DNA of 64,000 nucleotides from positions 293,904,044 to 293,968,043 of the forward strand of contig CM057337.1 in the NCBI GenBank assembly GCA_030015575.1, given 5' to 3'. A model generated the notes under the pieces. That model saw only the letters and a list, made by a program, of their open reading frames with translations. It ran no database searches and was not told the origin of the DNA. Within the stretch, counting starts at the first letter, position 1; each line of letters opens with the position of its first letter. Of this stretch, positions 55,994-64,000 are shown one piece after another. Position numbers and translations under genes: made by a program. The DNA comes from Agapanthus africanus. Its lineage: Eukaryota; Streptophyta; Magnoliopsida; Asparagales; Amaryllidaceae.

Positions 55994-58610
55994 TAGTTGT
56001 GAACCCTAGAATAGGTTTACACCCACATGCACATACATGCTTACTTGTTATAGTTATACCTGGATAATGAAGATAGTATATGATATTTATATAGATGGTG
56101 TCGATTTGTACTAGGCTTAGCTCAGTACCCCAGATCATGAGATATGATGATATGGATACCAGATAATTGATGAGTTGAATGTTATATTGACCCGTACCCA
56201 GCTTTTGGGACGCCATACGATGATTTACCATACGAGCTTTATATTGATGATAGATCCGCGCTCATGACTCAATGATGTCATATGATATTGTATTGTACGC
56301 GGTACCTTTGAGGCGGGATCACCAACTATTATGTTTATATATATATCGACTCAGATTTAGATGGTTTCCATAGCCCTCCCGATTGACTTGTTAGTTAGAG
56401 CTGTGGTTTTGCTTGTAGATGTTAGGCTAGGCCGATATCATACCTATTTCAAAACTAACAAATCAGGAGTATTTTAAAGATAGGCAAAAGGATTCTACGG
56501 ATATTTTCAAAAGACGCATCTTTCCTTAAAACACCGTAGCCCTTATTTTACTAAAACCCCCGATTCGACTTATTTCAAAAAGAAAACTGTATGACTTTTT
56601 ATATTGATGCAGATGCGTCACAGTTGCATTTATTAGTCGATCTCTGTATACTCTTGTTATTCGCATCGCATTGCATGTGCAATTGGTTATTGTTATATAA
56701 AAATCATGCTGTTAGGACACCAGCACCATTATCGATGATGCATATGTTCCACGTACATCTGCTTGCCAGCTCACACACTTCATCATCGATAATTGCCATG
56801 TCACTACACTGTAGAACTGTTGCATTCAGGATATGATCCTTTACATGGTATACTTGTGTACATACCTATTGTAAACCCATACGTGCATACGTATATATTC
56901 GCACATACATAGATGATTCTCGTTGGATTTGGAGATTTGGGAACCGCAAGATACTCTTTAAAACTGATTCATTTTAAAAGAGCGGTTTCCCTCAATATGT
57001 GCATATTACTATTCCATATTGCATGATATACTGATATGCTTACAATTCTTTTACATGTCACATACATCATGCTTTTGATTATACGCATTGAGATATGTTG
57101 TTTCCATGATATTTCTGGATTTAGGAACCTTGGATATTTCAAAAGAGAGTATGTAATCGTTTTAAAAACCCGGTTACCCTTGATATGATATTTCAGTGCG
57201 TCCACCATGTGTTTTCTCGGTGCTTAATGGGACATATGAAACCCGATTCGAGGAGGCGGATGGGGCCGATTGCGGGTACATGGTGGACCCGGTATAATTC
57301 CCCGGGGTATGAAATGCGTGGAGCAGACGATGAGCTGCAGGGTGGCTAGTACCTACCGGTGATAGTATTTGGGACCCGTCGGTTATCCCGAGGAAACCGA
57401 CCGGAGTCATGATTTGGATATGAGGGCCGACCAGGGTGCGCGGCGCCTGAGATATATGAGGATTTACGTGCCGATGCTGGGCACAGGATTCATGATGTTT
57501 TCGAGTGTCGATGCTTGACACTGAGGTTCCATGATTTTGATATGTCGCAAGCAACACACGTTGTTTCACATCCTCATACTTCCATGCATATGTTTTATGA
57601 TATTTACATGCATGATGCTTATTGTCATTGGGTGACACGTGGACGATTTCCACCTGCATATATTGACATTGATGATATTGATCACACAGTTGGATGCTAC
57701 CCACATAATCATAGACTTCATGATATAGCCGGCATTGATCATACCTCATATTTATGGTATGTTATTACCTGAGGTACTGGCACGAGCACTTGGCACTACA
57801 CACATGTATAGATGTTACATTGCCACCTTATCATGCTTCAGACTTATTCATTTGAGGTTTATATATATATCTGATCGTATTGACCTACGATTGTGTCATA
57901 TATACGATTTCTGCTCTGTGATGTTTTCTATTCATGAGTTGAAAACTCACCCCCGTTTTGCCACAGTTCTTGTAGGTTTTGCTGTACAGGTTCCATTGCG
58001 GCTTTTCTGGCACACCGCTTCCTTTTTGGGAGATTGCGTTGGTTTGTGGGTTTTTTTGCATCAGAACCACCATTGTATATGTATTATTCAATTGTATCCA
58101 GTAATTCAATCAACCAAACTTTTATATTGTTTCAGACTTAGAAAACCAGTTATGTATTATTTCGACCTTAGAGTCACGCGCTGTAGTATTATGGTTTTCA
58201 AGCTGATTTGAGTTTTCCTTTAAGTTTTGATCCCTGCCTTTTGGCGTTGTATATTATACTGCTTGCGTGGTTGTGACCGTCGATTGACGAAGAGCTAGCT
58301 CCCGCTTGGGGATGCCTTTTATTATTGTGTATATATTATTCTTGTTGTACCCCGTTCGGGGCCATTATTTACAAAGAAAACTCTGCCGAAATTTTCAAAA
58401 AAGAATATAGATTTTAAAAATGCTTATTCGGCTTACTTATTTAAAAACCTCACTTTTAAACATGTTTTCTTACTTCCTAAAAACTTGTTTCTTTATTTAC
58501 TCCTTAAAATGGTTTTAGATTTCTGGGTTTTTGGCTTACTTGGATTAGATGAGGTCCTTTAGACTTCATATGACTCAAGGGCCAGTCATATGCTCTTTCG
58601 GGTCATCACA
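55994..58610 (+). repeat. 3' part of the split Ty3-like LTR
   Basis: This continues block S once the copia stack is removed, and ends GGTCATCACA four bases before a tRNA-Met-type primer-binding site. The overall look (GC-rich stretch about 57230-57480, T-rich end) recalls plant Tekay/Del-type Ty3 LTRs, but I cannot prove the family. Reading frames here, including 57174-57749 on the minus strand, show no recognisable protein. Confidence 0.55.
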
Positions 58611-58614
58611 AAGT

Positions 58615-58626
58615 TGGTATCAGAGC
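58615..58626 (+). other. Primer-binding site of the Ty3-like element
   Basis: TGGTATCAGAGC lies four bases after CATCACA, the spacing seen in plant Ty3 chromoviruses. Confidence 0.7.
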
Positions 58627-59479
58627 GCTAGGTTATCCTTGGTTCGAAACTAAGTTTAACTATGTGGAGCCTAGAGCGTTTATATATATAACTCAGGCTT
58701 GACCTTACGGAACTTAAACTTAGTCGAGGGGGTATTATACCCGAACTTTCGTCTCGTAGGATGACCCTTGGTTGATGGAGTAGGTAACTTAAGTAGAGTG
58801 ACGTACCGTACGTATGTTCCACGGCATATTTACGATACGCTACTCCGCTTAAGAAACCTTAGGACGTACATTTCCTTGCACAGTATTATATTCATTTATC
58901 TGATCTATCCTCATCGATATTGGTTATGATTTTGCTGCTACGACTACATGGGCAGAGAGAGCTACAGCTAGAGTTCCGTCTGCATGAGCTCGTCAAGGAC
59001 GAGGACTGACCAGGGCGTGATTCCAGAGACATACGATTGCATATGGAGGCGTCATCTTATTGTGTTTTCGTGGCATGAGTGTTTGATAGATCGCTGTTAC
59101 GAGATTTCCCGGATGTGCTGATCGGCACCAGAGGATCAGGCTACTGCTAAAGGCCAGCCAAAATGTGATGACCATTAATATATCACTTATTCATGATGAT
59201 TGAGGCGCTGTTCAGCATACAGCAGAATGATCCAGTTGTTACTGCAAATGACGAGATATCGCTCAGATGTTGGAGCTACTGCAGCATGGGTATATACTCA
59301 CAGATATGATGAAAGGTCGCTTGTCACCTAAGGATGAATGACTAGGACATGTGGTTCGTTCGCTTACCCCGATGCGAGGTCATCAGATTGATTGATTCCA
59401 TCTTGAGACGACTTCACGCAGGTTTGTTGGTAGTCGATGGAGGTGATCGAATGACAGAAATCCCTATTCCAAGTTTAAA
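58627..59479 (+). pseudogene. Decayed 5' internal region and gag remnant of the Ty3-like element
   Basis: After a leader, a frame near 58948 reads AERATARVPSA, stop, then ARQGRG, which resembles the basic N-terminus of chromovirus Gag. A later stretch (about 59195-59290) reads like MIEALFSIQQND. Stops and shifts are frequent and no long frame survives. The gag assignment rests on resemblance only. Confidence 0.4.
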
Positions 59480-59760
59480 GTATTCGGAAAGACATGCAAG
59501 CGATTCTATGGACCATCTAGAAGAATGAAACCCTAACTCGACGTAATGACCGTGGAACGCCTCCGAACCTTAGGGTTTGCGGCGGTTTAGCGGTGCCATT
59601 AGTGAGGCTTGGGTTTGCCCTTCTACGGCTGGTCCACTGATGCTGTGGTATGTACTCGATACTATTAAACTGTACCCAAGATGTTGAACTCTTGGGGGAT
59701 CATGAGGTTTTGACGAATCGATCGAAAGGTTCGACATCTTTCGGATATCATGTGATGGGT
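59480..59760 (+). repeat. Fragment homologous to the copia leader
   Basis: It aligns with the 8981-9260 part of the E1 leader: GCAAG...ATGGACC.TCTAGAAGA, AACCCTAACTCGA, GACCGT, CCTTCTACGGCTGG and the GATCGAAAGGTT stretch. The mini-frame starts MDHLEE then stops. The hairpin at 59556-59587 is retained with changed arms. No copia LTR or pol is attached. Confidence 0.6.
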
Positions 59761-60048
59761 TGCATTACTTCGGAGACTCCAGATACGAGTATAGCCATTG
59801 AAGCACAGTCCATGCAGCCACGAGAAGATGAGTCCGAATCAGTCGACGTTGGAGCAGAGGGAAGTAAAGAGTTCGCACGAGATTTCAATGAGATGACGTT
59901 CCACTCCGCTGACATCAGAGATGCGATATGTCTACAGAGGCGTTTGGATGCGACCAATTTCCATGAAAATGCTGTGCTGAGGACGCAGATGTCCAGAGAG
60001 CGAGAAATGATTATGCAAGAGTACCAGCGTCCGTACAGTTCGGCATAG
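59650..60048 (+). CDS. Uncharacterised 132-codon reading frame
   Basis: I do not recognise it. It starts inside the leader-like fragment. Its last 70 residues are acidic then basic (EDESESVDV ... MSREREMIMQEYQRP) and could form a helix. It may be a retroelement gag fragment or chance. Length and composition alone do not establish a gene. Confidence 0.15.
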   Translation: MYSILLNCTQDVELLGDHEVLTNRSKGSTSFGYHVMGCITSETPDTSIAIEAQSMQPREDESESVDVGAEGSKEFARDFNEMTFHSADIRDAICLQRRLDATNFHENAVLRTQMSREREMIMQEYQRPYSSA

Positions 60049-60411
60049 GCAAGATCGGAAGAGACCTTGAGCAGGATTCCTTCCAGGACACTGCTGCAAT
60101 AAGATTTGCACCCAGGAGCAGATTTGTGATGTGCATTCAGAGGACCAGAGGTCGGGGCCTATGACGTGCTGCTTTACGAGTAGTCGTAAGGATTGACCGA
60201 GAGATGACCAGAGAAGTGCCAGGACGGAATCGTCCCCATTACCACACCTGACAGGGCCGATTAGCCGATTGATTGTGAGATAGGTAATCCGCAGAGAAGA
60301 TAAGGTCCTAGAGACAGAGGACGCCAGACCGTGAGCAAGAGGCAAGTAGATATCTTGCGCTGCTAGCATTGGATGCGCCGACACTTTCCCGACTTTGAAG
60401 GAGGATATACC
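60049..60411. other. Unassigned sequence between Ty3-like remnant and E5
   Basis: I see no gene or clear repeat here. The last five bases (atacc, 60407-60411) would be E5's target duplication, whose partner is outside the window. Confidence 0.4.
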
Positions 60412-61012
60412 TGTTGCGCCACGGCAGCGCCCCGGCCTACTACTCGAGGCCAAAATGCGGAATCAAATTTTTTTTTCCATAACTTTAACCGGCTCTACCG
60501 CGGACAATATACCCGGATCGTAACCATTAACATAATCCTAGCTATCAAGAGAGAGGGTAGAATGCTATACCGAGCGATCCGTGTCCTTCGGTCTTCGTTT
60601 CCACTCCAATCTCCCGCGGAATCTCCGTCCGTCACCTCCTCGTCGGAAAGGGCATCACGTCGCCGATATCTTTTACGGGCTCCCACCTCTGGACCGAGGC
60701 AACTGTAAGTGCACGGCGGTGCCCCGGCCGTCAAACCGACGGCCAGAAGCGGAAGCGGTGATAAACTTAAATTTTGCGGACTTAGCAAACCGGCACCACC
60801 GCGCACTAAACACCCGGATCGTAACCATTAACAAGTCTAAGCTAACAAGAAGATGGGTTAGAGATATACCGACGATCCAAGTCCTCCGGTCTTCTCGTCA
60901 TCGTCCCGATCTCCTGCGGAATGTCCCGTCTCCTCCTCGTCGCCGGAAGTGCACCACATCGCCTACTTTGTTTACGGGCTCCCACCTCAATGCCGAGGCA
61001 ACTCGGGCACGA
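60412..61012 (-). repeat. Internal tandem duplication of about 300 bp in E5 LTR
   Basis: Two diverged copies (about 60412-60710 and 60711-61012) share ACCCGGATCGTAACCATTAA at 60511 and 60812 and TTTACGGGCTCCCACCTC near each end. Identity is roughly 75% by eye. Reading frames across this stretch are by-products. Confidence 0.7.
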
Positions 61013-62954
61013 AGCTGGCTACTCGACGTGCCCAAGATTTGCTGTAGAATATCTAGAGAAGAAGTCTCATTTGGGGTTGTGGAATTGCCATTTGTGGAGA
61101 TATTGATATGAGCTTGTGGAGATGAAACATGTGGGATTTTACAAAGCTAGAATGATAAAAATCCCACCCCAAGAATTTTTGGACAGCCCCTTCCCTCAAT
61201 GAGGCCGGCCATGTATATGGTGGTGGAGAGAGTGAAAGAGTGAGAGAGTATCAAAAAGATGGGAGCCATTCTCATATCATGCAAGAGAGAGAAAGGAAAA
61301 AACTCATCATGAAAAGAAATGATCATCAAAACAAACCCACACTCCACACACTAATCATCAACAACCATGATGCTTACAAAGTCAATCCATCATGAAGTAT
61401 GAAGTCAAGCAAGTCAATGGATGGTGCTATAATCATGATATGATAATATGCAAGGACCCCCTCCACAAAAGTCTATTTGCAACAATGCAAATAAACCCTC
61501 CTCCACCAATCTTCGGCCAATGAACGGAACAATCGAAATCGGCCGAAACGGAAAGAAAACTGGCAACTCCAGAAAACTGGTCCCGTAATAAATTACAGGA
61601 AAAACCCCGATACTGTGCATACACACCTGCATCTGTATTTCGACCGAAATACAAATGCAATGAGACAAAATCTACACTGTACTATACTAGAATCCGGCTT
61701 ATACCAAAACCGGCTAGTAATATCTGTTCGATCCTGATCCGTGCAATACCGCACGTATCTGATCGAACCCTGCCATATAACCATACGGCCTATAGTACAG
61801 ACTGTCCGATCCTGATCCGTGCAATACCGCACGTATCTGATCGGACCTTGCCATATCTCCATACGGCCTCTACAACCTTTCGCCCGAAAGCTGAGTAACT
61901 GAAATGCGGGGGACTCTAAAGACTCGTCAACACCTTGGTTGTGGATTTAACCACTAGCACGTTAGAGGTATAAGCCAATACATAACGGGCTACCAGGTAT
62001 TGACCAAAAGGGACGTCTGTGAGCGAACTCAGCCTGACACCCTACTGAGCCTGTCAGTGACAATATCCGTACAGTCCGGTCCGTTCGTCTATGAGTATCG
62101 CATGGCGGGCCTAGGGGGTTGGTAAAAGTCAGACCCCCAAAAGCGGTACAAGTCGTGTCGGAGTGTAGCCCAGAACACCCTGAGATACTACTGGAATACC
62201 TACCAGTAAATCTCCTTGCCTCGGCCGAGGGCTTCGTGTAATGGCTCTCCTAGACACAGCACGACCTCACCCCCAATACCGGGAGAGACGAACCCCTGAA
62301 GATACGCTCACTGCCTCCATGTGGCTCGGGACTGTACCCAACTAAAACCTGTTTGCACGACTCCTTTGAGCCGTGGTAGGGTAGTAATCAAAGTACAGTG
62401 GGAACTCACACGAGACAAATGACGATCCCCAGGTCGATGAACTAACCTGCACACATGTCACCAGGGAACTGCCATCTGACGTCTGGTATATGACCAACTA
62501 GCATGTTCCCGGCGAGTCCTGTCCGGTGTACTCATAACCCAATGAGAACCTGTATACATCTTAGGTGATCTAACTGACACCAGTGGCTTGTGAGACCGGC
62601 CACCGCCCCTCGTCGGGGTCTCGACTGTATACACTAGTCTACTAATGGAGTATCGATGCCCAGTCTCGAAACTCCCACGACTAGGGACCTTTTAAGGATA
62701 AGCTTATAGACCCCCAGCTCCCACTTATATGATCGCCCTCATACTGCTGGTGGTCAAGCAAGAATCCTAGGGGCTCTATCAACGTGTAATAGCGACGTGT
62801 CAGATCACCTAAAACAGTACACGATGATAAAGGTAAACCAGATAGCATACTATCATCTCGAGTAAGACTGTCCTACCGGGATAGGTCCTCCCTCAATCAT
62901 TACAATCACGTACCTGTGACCTAATAATTGACTCTGAGGGCACTATCTCCAACA
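60412..62954 (-). repeat. 3' LTR of E5 (about 2.5 kb)
   Basis: In the element's sense it begins TGTTGGAGATAGTGCCC (at 62954). The end at 60412 (GGCGCAACA) is inferred from alignment with the E0 LTR end and is less certain. Blocks such as GCATACACACC (about 61616) and CACGACTAGGGACC (about 62675) match E0. Three TTGAC cores lie at about 61379-61417. Confidence 0.75.
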
Positions 62955-62956
62955 AT

Positions 62957-62965
62957 CTCCCACTT
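62957..62965 (-). other. Polypurine tract of E5
   Basis: The minus strand reads AAGTGGGAG, two bases before the LTR. Confidence 0.8.
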
Positions 62966-62969
62966 GCAC

Positions 62970-64000
62970 TCAAGGCTAATTATTGCGATGTCGCATACTC
63001 ACAGCCCGTGTGATACCGAACATCCAACTCCTCTACTAGTCAGTCTCACAAAGCTCGTTTGCGGAACTATTGCGTTCGAGGAATAGCCTCAGTGAGTGGA
63101 TCCGCTTAGTTGTTTCTTTCTATGTCTCTCTATATCTCAAGTTCGCGGAGAAAGCCATCTCCCGAAAAGAGCAATACCTGTCTCAGAATATGTCTGGATG
63201 TCTGATGGGACCTAGCTCATAAATGAACTCCAAATCCAAACTTCTTAGACTGTATCGTCAACTGAACTTAATCAGTATCCTGCGCGCCATGCCTCCCTCA
63301 GTATTGCCTTGGACCACCTGTCCAAAATACTGCCCCTCATCAGAAGGAAAAACTATAACTCTGACAACCTCCTTGTCGTCCATGTCACCTTGGAAGCCTG
63401 GAATGATAACTGTCTCCTGAATTAGGCTGTCGTTATCATATCCCTAGAACATCCACTTATGTTCTAAAACTGCTTCCGACTGTTTCTCCAGGATTGAATT
63501 AATATCAACTTATTGTATCTAGTGCAAGAACAACATCTGGTGTGGTACTTGACATCTCACGATTGACTCAATTGCCTGAGCAAGTGATCTGCCAATCATG
63601 CACGTCCCTCTCCCCTTTAGTCTGTAAGACACCTTTGGAGAGGGTGACTCCATTACCTGCAGGTACACTACCGTGCCAGGAGTCGTCCATCCTAAATACT
63701 CTTAGAATGCTGTCAAGTACCCTGATTGGGAAACCACCCAAATCTAGATCTAAAACTATAGATCCAGTAACCAGTATGTCAGATATAAAATCCATTTGCT
63801 TTGTGGAGAAACCACTGTGTGACGACCAAAGTATAACCGATTGTAGTATAGGAGTTTCTTTTCCTATTCTGTGTATGTCATCCAGATACCAGGACATCAC
63901 ACCCTACTACCTTCTCAACAGATCCATCCCCTATTCTGATGAAGTCAAACCCATGACTGTCACGTCAGAAATAGATGATCTATCTCCGCTACATCTGCTT
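62970..64000 (-). pseudogene. pol: Decayed copia RT and RNase H of E5
   Basis: Reading leftwards, the RT catalytic motif is YLDD (63877-63888) followed by a stretch like IGKETPILQSV, homologous to IGNDIPMLQSV in E2. A region matching GVTLSK lies near 63645, and the RNase H end (ADPLT region) near 63090-63115. A stop lies at 62970-62972, just before the polypurine tract. Frames change repeatedly and parts are missing, so it is non-functional. The copy looks older than E1-E4. Confidence 0.75.

Larger units (their letters stand above)
60412..64000 (-). mobile_element. Ty1/copia retrotransposon E5, 3' portion
   Basis: On the minus strand, decayed RT and RNase H (64000-62970) are followed by a polypurine tract and a 3' LTR (62954-60412). 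The 5' half lies beyond the window. The LTR is most like that of E0. Confidence 0.85.

Noticed and set aside
57174..57749. Minus-strand frame of 191 codons
   Set aside because: It lies inside the Ty3-like LTR and shows no recognisable domain; low stop density follows from the local GC-rich sequence.
60581..61111. Plus-strand frame of 176 codons and overlapping frames
   Set aside because: They lie across the GC-rich tandem duplication within the E5 LTR and do not resemble any protein.
1..64000. CRISPR arrays, rRNA, tRNA genes, bacterial operons or host protein genes
   Set aside because: No regularly spaced identical repeats with unique spacers, no rRNA or tRNA signature, and no non-transposon protein found. 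The tRNA-like TGGTATCAGAGC sites are primer-binding sites.

Overview
This window reads as intergenic DNA from a large, repeat-rich flowering-plant genome. It is almost entirely nested LTR retrotransposons. I see no host gene, rRNA, tRNA or CRISPR array. The plant origin rests on plant-type Ty1/copia polyproteins, primer-binding sites matching initiator tRNA-Met (TGGTATCAGAGC), and insertions nested inside older Ty3-type elements. The species cannot be named from the sequence.

Layout. (1) 1-6248: 5' part of a minus-strand copia element, E0. (2) 6256-16634: complete but defective copia element E1. (3) 16635-20495: older retroelement DNA (block S), then a lone hybrid LTR (20496-22713), then a second copy of block S (22714-26575). 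(4) 26576-45589: a tandem copia array, LTR-internal-LTR-internal-LTR (E2 and E3), flanked by one pair of 5-bp target duplications (tatag). (5) 45599-55988: complete defective element E4, flanked by gttct. (6) 55994-58610: the rest of an old Ty3-like LTR that the copia stack split, then its primer-binding site and a decayed gag-like region to about 59480. A fragment resembling the copia leader and unassigned DNA follow. (7) 60412-64000: 3' part of a second minus-strand copia element, E5. Ten copia LTRs cover about 35% of the window.

How the parts relate. E2 and E3 carry the best-preserved protease-integrase-reverse transcriptase-RNase H reading frames, each broken by only a few private lesions. 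E1 and E4 share deletions, a frameshift and loss of the start codon, so they look like a non-autonomous lineage that spread after it was already broken. In E0-E4 I find no recognisable gag. In its place, between primer-binding site and protease, is a 2.2-3.1 kb non-coding leader containing conserved RNA-like structures: a GC-rich hairpin in all five, a UUCG-type hairpin in E1-E4, and three successive stem-loops whose stems differ between subfamilies yet still pair. A pyrimidine tract ending in AG, like a splice acceptor, precedes the polyprotein.

Regulation and rearrangement. The LTRs of E1-E4 contain perfect heat-shock elements, and block S contains a separate dense cluster of them. Two unequal recombinations between LTRs explain the tandem E2-E3 array and the 6.08-kb direct duplication with its hybrid LTR. 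All counts and pairings were made by eye.
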